Assembly (NCBI RefSeq): GCF_000332215.1
Contig: NZ_ALWB01000012.1
Location: 1-35,336 of the forward strand
Direction: 5' to 3'
From: Pseudanabaena biceps PCC 7429
GTDB taxonomy: Bacteria; Cyanobacteriota; Cyanobacteriia; Pseudanabaenales; Pseudanabaenaceae
DNA length: 35,336 bases
Shown: piece by piece, positions 14,939 to 23,972 of the stretch
Layout: each line of letters starts with the position of its first letter
Numbering within the stretch: position 1 is the stretch's first letter
Made by a program: the position numbers and the translations under genes
Notes under the pieces: generated by a model
Told to the model about the DNA's origin: nothing
What the model saw: the letters and a program-made list of their open reading frames with translations, nothing else
Databases searched by the model: none

Positions 14939-15979
14939 ATGTTGTTAAAGAAAAAGCTCAAATCATGGTTCAAACCACTTAAATCTTTAAGCAGTATCAT
15001 ATCGATACTTAAAGGGGCATTTGTTTATAAAATAACTGGTGTAACCCCTGAAAAAGCATATCTCAGCTTGATAAGCCTCTATTGTTTAACCAATGGATAC
15101 TCTAATGCTTTTCTATCATGGCTTTTGAAATTACAACGACATCGCTATATATTTCCTCACGCAAATGGTGTGTTAGGAGATCTGGATAGTACCCAAATAC
15201 ATAGGGTTGTTCAAGAAATTAGGGAAAATGGATATTATGTCTTTGATCGGCTTTTGTCAGTAGATATATGCGATACGCTTATTTCTCTTGCATTAACTAA
15301 AGAATGTAATCTAAGAAGCTCTTTAGACGCAGATATAAAGATGTCAATTTACGATCGCACTAATCCCATTGCCGTCACATACTGGTTAAAAGAAGAGGAT
15401 TTAATCGCTAATCCAGATGTTCAAGCGTTAATGGCGGATTTGTCCATTTTGGCGATCGCTCAAGCTTATCTAGAAACTCAACCAATTTTAGATATTGTAA
15501 CTATGTGGTGGAGTACCGCTTTGTCCAAGACAGCCTGTACTGACTCTGCTCAACTTTATCACTTTGACATGGATAGAATTAAATGGCTGAAGTTTTTTAT
15601 TTATTTGACTGATGTAACAAGCGATAATGGTCCACATTGTTATATTGCTGGTTCTCATCAAATTGGTGGTAAACCTAGAGAACTTTTAAATCTTGGCTAT
15701 ACGAGAATATCTGATGAGGACATGATCAAGTTTTATCCCCAAGAGAAATTTGTGGAAGTTACAGCTCCCAAAGGCACTATAGTCGCGGGCGATACTTTGT
15801 GTTTTCATAAGGGGAAGCCTCTACAGAAAGGCGATCGACTTGTACTCGAACTAGAATTTACGAATAGTTTATTTGGAGGAAGTTACCAAAAAGTCGAGTT
15901 AAAAGATATCAACAATAGTAATTTATCTGAATCGGTAAAAAATTATAGTCGAGCTTTTCAAAAATTTATTCTAAACTAA
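14939..15979 (+). CDS. Phytanoyl-CoA dioxygenase (PhyH)-like oxygenase
   Basis: The 346 residues contain the Fe(II)/2-oxoglutarate core. The facial triad is H208-x-D210 (in LYHFDMDR) with the distal H290 in DTLCFHKG, and R300 is the likely 2-oxoglutarate ligand. GPHCYIAGSHQ is a typical PhyH-family segment. The substrate is unknown; in a glycan operon it may hydroxylate a sugar or a lipid carrier. The first 80 or so residues are outside the core and unassigned. It starts two bases after the preceding gene ends. Confidence 0.75.
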   Translation: MLLKKKLKSWFKPLKSLSSIISILKGAFVYKITGVTPEKAYLSLISLYCLTNGYSNAFLSWLLKLQRHRYIFPHANGVLGDLDSTQIHRVVQEIRENGYYVFDRLLSVDICDTLISLALTKECNLRSSLDADIKMSIYDRTNPIAVTYWLKEEDLIANPDVQALMADLSILAIAQAYLETQPILDIVTMWWSTALSKTACTDSAQLYHFDMDRIKWLKFFIYLTDVTSDNGPHCYIAGSHQIGGKPRELLNLGYTRISDEDMIKFYPQEKFVEVTAPKGTIVAGDTLCFHKGKPLQKGDRLVLELEFTNSLFGGSYQKVELKDINNSNLSESVKNYSRAFQKFILN

Positions 15980-15983
15980 AACG

Positions 15984-17051
15984 ATGAGTAACTTAGAGCT
16001 AATTCCCTGTCCACTATGTGGAAACCATAGTGACTTTGAATCTTTAAATCTTAACTATAAAGATGAACATATCGCTAATTATGGAAGTCTATATGCAGGG
16101 AAACAAAAAAGTGAATGGAAAATCTGCTCTCAATGTGGATTTGTTCATCAGAATCCACGCCCATCTAAAGAGGATTTAAATCAGTTTTACCTAAATTCTA
16201 GTTATCATAGTAATAAAATCCCTCAATCCTATTTTTTGGAGAATGGTAAGCACTATGTTGATTTTGCTAGATGGTATTACTTAGATAAGATTCAATATGC
16301 GATTACCAATGCCAACCTAAAGGATTCAGGAAAAGTGTTTGATATTGGTGCTGGACATGGAGGCGTACTAAAGGTTTTTTATCAAGATTTGGGTTGGCAA
16401 GTATACGGTGTTGAACCTGATAAACACCTATTTGACTATGCAACTAATTATCTTGGGATAACATCTATTCAAAATACAATATTAGATAGTAATACTGAAA
16501 TTGGAGAGCAAGTAGATTTAGTCTTTAGTAATCATGCATTTGAACATTTTGCGGACTTAGATCAGGTAATGCTAGGTATCAAAAAAATACTTAAACCTGG
16601 TGGCTATGTATTTACAGCTATCCCAACCTACTACCAAAATCGTTCAGATTTATCTCTACAGTGGATGAATTCTTCTCATTACTCTATATTTACAGACAAA
16701 TCTCTCAATCAATTATTCTCTAAATATGGCTTTGAGGAAGTAACTCATACATATCGTGGTTGGAATAAAGAGATTGATGACTTGTGGCACCTAGCCAAGT
16801 TTACGGGAGCTTCAATAGAGCCAAATTCATTCCATGAAAATTATTCTAAAGTAAAAGATTACATTAATATTACTAATCCTATCAACTCTGTTATTAATTA
16901 TCCGATCTATTCTAATTATGCGAAGAGAATTGTGACTATTAACATTTTTAAGCGGAGATTACATTTCCTAAAACGCAATCTGAAGTTGTTGTTCACTTCG
17001 CCTAAGCTAGCGATCGCTAATATCAAAGAAAAATTATTCAACAAAAGTTAG
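15984..17051 (+). CDS. SAM methyltransferase with N-terminal zinc motif
   Basis: The 355 residues start with a probable zinc ribbon (C9/C12 in CPLCG and C48/C51 in CSQCG), then a class I methyltransferase domain whose SAM loop is VFDIGAGHGG (118-127), with SNHAFEHFAD as the post-II segment. This layout (zinc motif plus Methyltransf_23-like domain) is common in surface-glycan clusters and resembles sugar C-methyltransferases, though the acceptor is unknown. The C-terminal 100 residues are basic and helical. The frame continues past the stop into a decayed second methyltransferase. Confidence 0.8.
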   Translation: MSNLELIPCPLCGNHSDFESLNLNYKDEHIANYGSLYAGKQKSEWKICSQCGFVHQNPRPSKEDLNQFYLNSSYHSNKIPQSYFLENGKHYVDFARWYYLDKIQYAITNANLKDSGKVFDIGAGHGGVLKVFYQDLGWQVYGVEPDKHLFDYATNYLGITSIQNTILDSNTEIGEQVDLVFSNHAFEHFADLDQVMLGIKKILKPGGYVFTAIPTYYQNRSDLSLQWMNSSHYSIFTDKSLNQLFSKYGFEEVTHTYRGWNKEIDDLWHLAKFTGASIEPNSFHENYSKVKDYINITNPINSVINYPIYSNYAKRIVTINIFKRRLHFLKRNLKLLFTSPKLAIANIKEKLFNKS

Positions 17052-17324
17052 ATCGATGATAACAAGATTAAACGCAGGATTGGTAGTTACTGGCAAAATA
17101 TATGTCATTTAGATATTAAACTTCTTAAACAAGGTAAAGGATTTCAAGAAGGGCAATATTTTTATCAAAACCAGTACATAGACTTTCAAATTAAGCAAGG
17201 AGATAAAGTCTTGGATATGGAATGGGAACCCAGCGAAAGACGAGATATGGATACTATGGGTACTGATTATTTCTTTCATCAGTATCATTCCAAACAGAAA
17301 AATCTTTTTCAAGATTTGATGTAG
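17052..17324 (+). pseudogene. Decayed methyltransferase fragment
   Basis: The open frame runs 90 codons directly after the TAG of the preceding gene to a TAG at 17322-17324, with no proper start codon or ribosome binding site. It reads YWQNICHLDIKLL, then FQIKQGDKVLDMEWEPSE, where an intact methyltransferase would read VLDIGxGxxPF. The glycine-rich SAM loop has been lost. I see nothing else in 17325-17451. It is presumably a remnant of another methyltransferase gene between two intact ones. Confidence 0.6.
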
Positions 17325-17451
17325 AATAATCGCGATCTTATTGTAAAGTTGTTTGTATACAACTAGAGTTTGAATAGAAACCAATCGATTGTTTTTAGAT
17401 TTTCAACAAAGTAGAAGCCACAATGATTATCAATCCACATAAAGTTAATTT

Positions 17452-18042
17452 ATGAAACAGCAACTTCGTCTTATTAAAAATCTAATAGCTAAGAAAAAGC
17501 TCCAGCTTCAGATACTGTGTTCTCAAGAAATTAATTTAATTATAGGATCATCCCATACTTCCTATTCAAACTGGATTCCATCGGAACAAAGTAATTTGGA
17601 TATTAGTAAACATCATCAATTTCAAGAAGTTTTAAATGGTAAAAAAATTCACAGATTATTAGCTGAACATGTTCTTGAACATATAGATTTGGATGATTTA
17701 CAAAAGGCTTTGGATAACATCCATTATTTTTTAGTGTCTGGAGGGAGTTTTCGTATCGCCGTACCAGATGGATTACATCCAGATCCTAGCTACATTGAAA
17801 GGGTTAAAATAGGCTGTGATGATCACAAACAATTATTTAACTATCAACAACTTAGCAAGTTATTAAGTAATCATGGATTTAAGGATAATTTAATTGAGTA
17901 TTGGGATGAGCAAGGAGAATTTCACACAACATATCAGAATCATGACGGTTATGGATATATTAGAAGAAGTTTTATCAATGACCCCAGAAATCCTGACGGC
18001 TATCCGCATTACACCTCATTGATTATTGATGCAATCAAATAA
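17452..18042 (+). CDS. Methyltransferase-like protein, degenerate SAM loop
   Basis: The 196 residues match the short predicted methyltransferases of the COG4627 kind found in glycan clusters. LLAEHVLEHIDLDDL and GGSFRIAVPDGLHPDPSYI are the characteristic post-II and motif-III segments. The usual glycine-rich loop at the start (IGxGGTxxxGWI) is changed to IGSSHTSYSNWI, so SAM binding may be altered; many relatives share such changes. It lies 33 bases before the next glycosyltransferase gene. Confidence 0.65.
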   Translation: MKQQLRLIKNLIAKKKLQLQILCSQEINLIIGSSHTSYSNWIPSEQSNLDISKHHQFQEVLNGKKIHRLLAEHVLEHIDLDDLQKALDNIHYFLVSGGSFRIAVPDGLHPDPSYIERVKIGCDDHKQLFNYQQLSKLLSNHGFKDNLIEYWDEQGEFHTTYQNHDGYGYIRRSFINDPRNPDGYPHYTSLIIDAIK

Positions 18043-18074
18043 TATATCTTTTCAAATACACTTAAGCTTTAGCT

Positions 18075-18998
18075 ATGGATTCTCAATTATTAACTCCAGT
18101 AGTCTTTATAATATTTAATCGACCAGATACTACAAAAATTGTATTTGAGGCAATTCGTCAAGCAAAACCTCAAACTTTACTTGTTATAGCTGATGGTCCA
18201 CGTCCAAGTCACTTTAGTGATGTAGAAAAATGCGAGGCTACTCGTTCAATAATTGAAGGTGTGGATTGGGAATGTAATATTTTAAAAAATTACTCGGATA
18301 TTAATCTAGGCTGCAAGCAGAGAGTTTCTAGTGGATTAGATTGGGTATTTGATAGTTTTGAATCAGCAATTATTCTTGAAGATGATTGTTTGCCAGACCC
18401 AACATTCTTTCGTTTCTGCTCAGAACTCTTAAATCAATATGCAGATGATGAGCGCATTATGGTGATTTCTGGTAACAACTTTCAGTTTGGAAGAAGACGT
18501 ACAGAAAACAGTTACTATTTTTCTGCATTTACTCACTGTTGGGGTTGGGCTACCTGGCGTAGAGCATGGCAACATTACGATATTGAAATGAAGCTATGGC
18601 CCACGGTGAGAGATAATGGCTGGCTAAAAGACATTTTACACTTTAAATATGCCATAAGTTATTGGGAATATATCTTTCAGTCTGTTTTTGATGATTTGAT
18701 TAATAGTTGGGCTTATAGATGGCTTTTTACTTGCTGGATGCAGGGTGGATTGACTGTTATTCCTAATATCAATCTAGTATCTAATATTGGCTTTAATAAT
18801 GAAGCTACTCACACAAAAAGGGTTAATCACATTGCTAACATACCTACAGAAAGAATGGGCTTTCCACTTTTACACCCGCAATTTTTGATTCGCGACACTC
18901 AATCTGACAACTTGACACAAAAAAATATTTTTCGTTTAAGTATATTAAAATTCATCAAAATCAAAATCAAAAAAGCTCTAAATTCAATCACAAAATAA
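18075..18998 (+). CDS. GT-A glycosyltransferase (GT2-like)
   Basis: The 307 residues open with PVVFIIFNRPDTT, a typical GT-A nucleotide-sugar strand. The metal-binding acidic triplet is ILEDDCLPDP (E102-D104). HCWGWATWRRAW at about 153-164 is a hallmark of a glycan-cluster subfamily sometimes labelled HlpA or hemolytic-protein-like. It should transfer a sugar on the cytoplasmic side. Donor and acceptor are unknown. The C-terminal tail is very basic. Confidence 0.8.
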   Translation: MDSQLLTPVVFIIFNRPDTTKIVFEAIRQAKPQTLLVIADGPRPSHFSDVEKCEATRSIIEGVDWECNILKNYSDINLGCKQRVSSGLDWVFDSFESAIILEDDCLPDPTFFRFCSELLNQYADDERIMVISGNNFQFGRRRTENSYYFSAFTHCWGWATWRRAWQHYDIEMKLWPTVRDNGWLKDILHFKYAISYWEYIFQSVFDDLINSWAYRWLFTCWMQGGLTVIPNINLVSNIGFNNEATHTKRVNHIANIPTERMGFPLLHPQFLIRDTQSDNLTQKNIFRLSILKFIKIKIKKALNSITK

Positions 18999-19007
18999 AC
19001 ACTAAAA

Positions 19008-19787
19008 ATGACTGCTAACTTAACTGATCTTATTAAACAAATAACAAGAAATTTCGGCTTTGATATAGTCAGATATCACAAGTCTCTCTCTCATTCCAGC
19101 CTTCCTCCAGATTTTGATCAAGATACTATTGACACAATTTTTCGGGTAAACGGCTTTACTCAAACTTCACCCGAACGGCTTTTTACTCTTTGCGAAGCTG
19201 TTCGATACATTGTAACCCATAAAATATCTGGCGATATTGTTGAATGTGGTGTTTGGAAAGGTGGAAGCATTATGGCGATCGCTTATACATTAATGCAATT
19301 ATCTGAAAGTGATCGCAGTCTTTATTTGTTTGATACATTTGAAGGCATGACAGAGCCAACTGATAAGGACATTTCTAATGCTGGTGAGTACGCATCTGAT
19401 CTTCTAAAAAGAAGTAAGAAAGAAGATCAAAAATCAATATGGTGTTACTCAAACATAGAAGAAGTACGCGCATCTGTGTTGACTACTGGCTATAGTCGTG
19501 ACAAAATTCACTTTGTCAAGGGAAAGGTTGAAGATACTATTCCTGAACAAGCTCCACAACTGATTTCTTTACTTCGTTTAGATACTGATTGGTATGAGTC
19601 AACACGCCATGAACTTATCCATCTTTTTCCCCGTATAGCTCCTTTTGGGGTAATCATTATCGATGATTATGGGCATTGGCAAGGAGTTAGAAAAGCTGTA
19701 GATGAATATATTCAAGAAAACAACATTAAAATATTGCTTAACCGAGTTGATTACACGGGTAGAATTGGAGTAGTGAGTCCAAGATGA
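19008..19787 (+). CDS. TylF/MycF-family O-methyltransferase
   Basis: The 259 residues match TylF/MycF sugar O-methyltransferases. VECGVWKGGS (78-87) is the SAM loop, LYLFDTFEGM is typical, and LLRLDTDWYEST with IIIDDYGHWQG supplies the metal-binding aspartates. TylF and MycF methylate deoxysugars on macrolides; homologues in surface clusters cap glycan sugars. It overlaps the next methyltransferase gene by four bases. Confidence 0.85.
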   Translation: MTANLTDLIKQITRNFGFDIVRYHKSLSHSSLPPDFDQDTIDTIFRVNGFTQTSPERLFTLCEAVRYIVTHKISGDIVECGVWKGGSIMAIAYTLMQLSESDRSLYLFDTFEGMTEPTDKDISNAGEYASDLLKRSKKEDQKSIWCYSNIEEVRASVLTTGYSRDKIHFVKGKVEDTIPEQAPQLISLLRLDTDWYESTRHELIHLFPRIAPFGVIIIDDYGHWQGVRKAVDEYIQENNIKILLNRVDYTGRIGVVSPR

Positions 19788-20620
19788 AATATTTAAACAT
19801 TGGGTGTGGCGAACTTTTTGATTATTCTTGGACAAACATTGATATTACATCCAATTCTGCAATGGTACTATCCCATAATATTATCAAAGGATTACCATTT
19901 CAAAAATGTTCATTTGATATTTGTTACAGTTCTCATGTACTTGAGCATCTCACGCAAGATCAAGCTAAAAACCTTTTGATTGAATGTATGAGAGTTCTTA
20001 AACCAGATGGGATTATTAGATTGGTTGTGCCTGATTTGGAAGTGATCGCTAGAAATTATCTTTTAGCATTAGAGAGATCTCTATCGGGAAATATAGAAGC
20101 TCAGGCGGATTATAAATGGATGATGTTAGAGCTTTTTGATCAAATGGTGCGTGAATTTGACGGTGGTGAGATGGGGAAATATTTATCACGTTCTGACTTA
20201 TCAAATCGTGAATTTATTCTCTCTCGCATCGGTTATGAAGCTGAACAATTTTGGAAAAAGCAAGGAGAAAATTTAAGTAGTAAACCCAATTTAATCAAGA
20301 AGTTAAGTTCTAAAAATTTTGGGTTGTTAGTTCAGAAGCTAAGAATTGTGATTGCCAAGTTTTTGGTACTCATAATTGCAGGTAAAGAAAGTGCTAAAGC
20401 CTTTGATATAGGACTATTTCGTAACTCAGGAGAGGTTCACCAGTGGATGTATGATCGCTTTTCATTGGCTATATTGCTAGAAGAATGTGGATTTGTAAAT
20501 ATTAGGGTATGTCAAGCTCACGAAAGTCGCATCCCTGATTTTAATAGCTATGGCTTGGATGTAATCGATGGTAAGGTTCGGAAACCAGACTCACTTTTTA
20601 TAGAAGCTTGTAAACCATGA
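19784..20620 (+). CDS. Class I SAM methyltransferase
   Basis: The 278-residue protein opens MKYLNIGCGE, the SAM loop, then CYSSHVLEHLTQDQA and RVLKPDGIIRLVVPDLE, the standard Methyltransf_11 segments. The central region is longer than in minimal members. It overlaps both neighbours by four bases, so it is translated with them. The acceptor is probably a sugar or sugar-lipid of the glycan and is not determined. Confidence 0.82.
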   Translation: MKYLNIGCGELFDYSWTNIDITSNSAMVLSHNIIKGLPFQKCSFDICYSSHVLEHLTQDQAKNLLIECMRVLKPDGIIRLVVPDLEVIARNYLLALERSLSGNIEAQADYKWMMLELFDQMVREFDGGEMGKYLSRSDLSNREFILSRIGYEAEQFWKKQGENLSSKPNLIKKLSSKNFGLLVQKLRIVIAKFLVLIIAGKESAKAFDIGLFRNSGEVHQWMYDRFSLAILLEECGFVNIRVCQAHESRIPDFNSYGLDVIDGKVRKPDSLFIEACKP

Positions 20621-21885
20621 AAGTTTTGCTATGTAGTAGCTATGATATTGGAGGTGGCGCGGCACGTTCGGCCTATAGATTACATCGAGGTTTGCAGGGC
20701 TTGCAAATTAATAGCCAAGTATTGGTGCAAACTAAGTTGAGTGATGACTTTAAAGTTCTTTCAGGTAACAGCAAACTATCAAAAGGATTGGCTAAACTCA
20801 GACCAACTCTAGATCGATTGCCTTTACATCTATACCCTAAACGAGATCGCACCGTATTTTCTCCTCAATGGTTGCCCAACTCACTAGATTCCCTAATCAT
20901 TGAAACCTCCCCAGAAATAATTAACTTACATTGGATTTGCGATGGATTTATGCCAATTAAGTCCCTTCGCCAATTCAAGCAGCCGCTAGTCTGGACTTTA
21001 CATGATATGTGGGCTTTTACGGGGGGATGTCACTATAGTTATGACTGCGATCGCTATCAACAATCCTGTGGCAATTGTCCACAACTCTATAGCCACCGAG
21101 AAAATGATTTATCACATCAAATCTGGCAACAAAAGTTGAAATATTGGCGGGATATTGACTTCCATATCGTTACCCCCAGTCACTGGTTGGCTAAGTGTGC
21201 AGAATCTAGCCCTCTATTCACAAATCTAGCGATAGAAGTAATTCCTAATGGATTAGATTTAGGAATCTATAAGCCTATTAATCGTCAATTAGCCAGACAA
21301 ATTTTGAACTTGCCGCTAAACTCGAAGCTAATCCTGTTTGGGGCGATGAGCGCGACTAGTGATCGCCGCAAAGGATTACATTTGCTACAGCCTGCCCTAC
21401 AAAAACTACGACGATCGCTTGATATTACAGAATCTCTTACAGAAATATTGATTATGGGAGCCTCTCAGCCCAATTCACCCTTAGATTTTGGACTAAACTC
21501 TCATTATCTCGGTAAACTGAGTGATGATGTCTCCCTTGCTTTGGTTTACAGTGCCGCCGATGTATTCGTTGCCCCATCCCTACAGGACAACCTCGCAAAC
21601 ACCGTCCTTGAAGCGATCGCCTGTGGGATTCCTGTCGTCGCTTTTGACATAGGAGGGATGTCTGATATGATTACCCATCAACACAATGGCTATCTGGCAA
21701 AACCTTTTAATACAGATGACTTTACCAAAGGAATTAGCTGGATTTTAGAAGACGGCTCTCGTTATCTAAAACTATCGCATCAAGCCAGAGAGAAAGCAGA
21801 AAAAGAGTTTTCATTAGAACTACAAGCAAAGCGTTACTTGAATTTATTTGAAGGAGTTTTGGCTAATCGAGCTGTGAATATATGA
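20617..21885 (+). CDS. Glycosyltransferase family 4 protein (WcaC-like)
   Basis: The 422-residue GT-B protein opens MKVLLCSSYDIGGGAARSAYRL and has the segment WTLHDMWAFTGGCHYSYDC, typical of the WcaC-like branch of family 4. The C-terminal donor-binding motif is EAIACGIPVVAFDIGG, followed by DMITHQHNGYL. It retains the configuration of the donor sugar. It overlaps the genes on both sides by four bases. Confidence 0.88.
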   Translation: MKVLLCSSYDIGGGAARSAYRLHRGLQGLQINSQVLVQTKLSDDFKVLSGNSKLSKGLAKLRPTLDRLPLHLYPKRDRTVFSPQWLPNSLDSLIIETSPEIINLHWICDGFMPIKSLRQFKQPLVWTLHDMWAFTGGCHYSYDCDRYQQSCGNCPQLYSHRENDLSHQIWQQKLKYWRDIDFHIVTPSHWLAKCAESSPLFTNLAIEVIPNGLDLGIYKPINRQLARQILNLPLNSKLILFGAMSATSDRRKGLHLLQPALQKLRRSLDITESLTEILIMGASQPNSPLDFGLNSHYLGKLSDDVSLALVYSAADVFVAPSLQDNLANTVLEAIACGIPVVAFDIGGMSDMITHQHNGYLAKPFNTDDFTKGISWILEDGSRYLKLSHQAREKAEKEFSLELQAKRYLNLFEGVLANRAVNI

Positions 21886-22712
21886 AACAGTCAATTTATA
21901 TTATTATTCCCGTTTATAATCGTAAGTCTATTACTCTGACTTGTCTAGAGAACTTAAAAGCTAATGGCGATTTGCAAAAATATCATGTGATTGTTATTGA
22001 TGATGGCTCTAGCGATCGCACATCTGAAGAAGTTGGCGCAAACTATCCTGAAGTGATTATTCTCAAAGGTGATGGTAATTTGTGGTGGACGGGGGCTATG
22101 GCTTTAGGAATGACCTATGCCTATGAAAGAGGAGCCAAAAATTTTATCTGGTTAAATGACGATAGCTTACCTGCAATCAATACGTTAGATTTAATAGTAA
22201 ATTTTTTGCAAGAGTATCCCAATTCAATTGTTGGCGCAGCTTGTTACGTGGAAACAGGACAGCTAGTAGAGACAGGTTTTAAAGGACGACAAAGAATGAA
22301 AGCCTTAGCAAATGAAACAATAAAAGTTGATGGCTTAAGTGGTTATTGTGTTGGTATCGCTGCAAGTATATTTAAAGAAATTGGCGCACCCGATGCTATC
22401 AAATTTCGCCAATATGCAGGAGATGGGATGTATACTCTCAAAGCTACTAGGGCTGGATTTAAAGCTTATATCTTAGGGAGTGCAAAAGTAATATTAGCTG
22501 AGGAAAAAGATCCGATCCATAACTTTACCAATTACATCCAAAAAATCAAAGAATATAAAGAATATACTTTTAAATCTATTTTTTGGAACTATAAATCTCC
22601 CTATCATTTACCAACGCAGTTTTATTACCATATCTATAAATATGGTTATTTAACTGGCTTACCACTATTTATAATTAAAGCAACTTCTTGGGTAATTCGT
22701 TTCTATGTCTAA
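21882..22712 (+). CDS. Glycosyltransferase family 2 protein (rhamnosyltransferase-like)
   Basis: The 276-residue GT-A inverting enzyme opens IIIPVYNRKSITLTCL. DDGSSD (40-45) contacts the nucleotide and LNDD (91-94) is the metal-binding motif. GDGNLWWTGAM (about 63-73) is characteristic of the WbbL/rhamnosyltransferase-like branch. The donor is not proven. It overlaps the genes on both sides (4 and 8 bases). Confidence 0.85.
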   Translation: MKQSIYIIIPVYNRKSITLTCLENLKANGDLQKYHVIVIDDGSSDRTSEEVGANYPEVIILKGDGNLWWTGAMALGMTYAYERGAKNFIWLNDDSLPAINTLDLIVNFLQEYPNSIVGAACYVETGQLVETGFKGRQRMKALANETIKVDGLSGYCVGIAASIFKEIGAPDAIKFRQYAGDGMYTLKATRAGFKAYILGSAKVILAEEKDPIHNFTNYIQKIKEYKEYTFKSIFWNYKSPYHLPTQFYYHIYKYGYLTGLPLFIIKATSWVIRFYV

Positions 22713-23934
22713 ACCCCTCCATATTGTGATGGTTCACGATCGCTATCAATATGTTGGCGGTGAAGATGTCTCGACTGATGCTGATGTAGAACTATTGCGC
22801 GAATACGGTCATCAAGTGACGCTAATTGAAGTTCATAATGACATTATTAAGGCTTTTTCTCAATTCGAGAAACTTAAACTATTTGCTGAAACAGCTTGGA
22901 ATTTTAAGGTGTATCGCGAGATGCAATCGCAATTCCAAACACTCAAGCCAGATCTCGTTCATGTTCAGAACTTCTTTCCCCTATTTTCTCCTTCCGTCCA
23001 TGCGGCAGCGCGATCACTAAATATCCCCACAGTGCAACATCTCCATAACTTCCGTTTAGGCTGTTTAAATGGATATTTGCTCAAAGATGGCAAAATTTGT
23101 GAAGCCTGTGTTGGGCGAAATCCTTGGCGGGGAATAGTTTATGGCTGTTATCGCAAATCTCTGGTTGCTTCTGTTGCGGTTTGGACAATGGTGACAGTCA
23201 ATCGATGGCGACGCACTTGGACGCAGGATGTTAATGCATTTATTACTCCTAGCCATTTTGCAGCGCAAAAACTTATAGAAATTGGTATTCCTAGCGATCT
23301 CCTGTATGTGAAGCCTTATGTCATTAACCCTACCAATCATCTTAATAATCTCAATCATGCAGAGCATCAAGACATTCAAATAGAGCCAAGATCTGCTGAT
23401 ATGATTAATTTTCTCTTTGTGGGGCGATTATCCCCAGAAAAAGGCGTAATCACTTTATTAAAAGCATGGTCAGAATTGAATAGAACTGATTGGCAGTTAA
23501 AAATTGTTGGAGAAGGTGATCAGAAGCTTATTTTACAGAGCTTTGTGAAGGATTATGGTCTTACAAATGTTCAATTTTTAGGATACTTACCACCTTCCCA
23601 AATTGCAGAAGTTATGCAAACGGCAACCGCAATCGTTGTTCCTTCCCAATGGTATGAAACCTTTGGGCGGGTTGTAGTTGAGGCTTTTGCCTGTGGGAAA
23701 CCCGTTCTCGCTTCCGAAATGGGGGCTTTAGCAGAGTTAATTACTCCTGAGTATAATGGATTTCTGATTCCCAGCGATCGCCTGAGCGCATGGATTGAAA
23801 AACTATACTGGTGTGGCACAAATCCTGAAGCAATGCGCACTATCGGTAAGAATGCATATCAGACTTACCAAGAACTTTACACCCGTTCTACTAACTATCA
23901 GCAATTAATGGCAATATATGGTGCAGTTCTATAA
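22705..23934 (+). CDS. Glycosyltransferase family 4 protein
   Basis: The 409-residue GT-B protein has an N-terminal acceptor domain with VHDRYQYVGGEDV and VQHLHNFRLGCLNGY, and a C-terminal donor domain with FVGRLSPEKGV and EAFACGKPVLASEMGALAEL. It overlaps the previous gene by 8 bases and is the last gene of the cluster. No intrinsic terminator is seen in the 30 bases before the convergent CobT-like gene. Confidence 0.88.
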   Translation: MSKPLHIVMVHDRYQYVGGEDVSTDADVELLREYGHQVTLIEVHNDIIKAFSQFEKLKLFAETAWNFKVYREMQSQFQTLKPDLVHVQNFFPLFSPSVHAAARSLNIPTVQHLHNFRLGCLNGYLLKDGKICEACVGRNPWRGIVYGCYRKSLVASVAVWTMVTVNRWRRTWTQDVNAFITPSHFAAQKLIEIGIPSDLLYVKPYVINPTNHLNNLNHAEHQDIQIEPRSADMINFLFVGRLSPEKGVITLLKAWSELNRTDWQLKIVGEGDQKLILQSFVKDYGLTNVQFLGYLPPSQIAEVMQTATAIVVPSQWYETFGRVVVEAFACGKPVLASEMGALAELITPEYNGFLIPSDRLSAWIEKLYWCGTNPEAMRTIGKNAYQTYQELYTRSTNYQQLMAIYGAVL

Positions 23935-23972
23935 CTATCGTCACCCAAGAGGAGCGAACCGCATTTATAGCT
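23931..23972. repeat. Possible decayed family B repeat
   Basis: TATAACTATCGTCACCC at the left resembles the family B left end, and TTATAGCTG at the right resembles its complement. The centre is short. It spans the end of the last glycosyltransferase gene and the end of the convergent CobT-like gene. Confidence 0.35.

Noticed and set aside
17109-17384. Minus-strand open frame of 91 codons
   Set aside because: No family resemblance, and the plus strand of the same stretch reads as a decayed methyltransferase.
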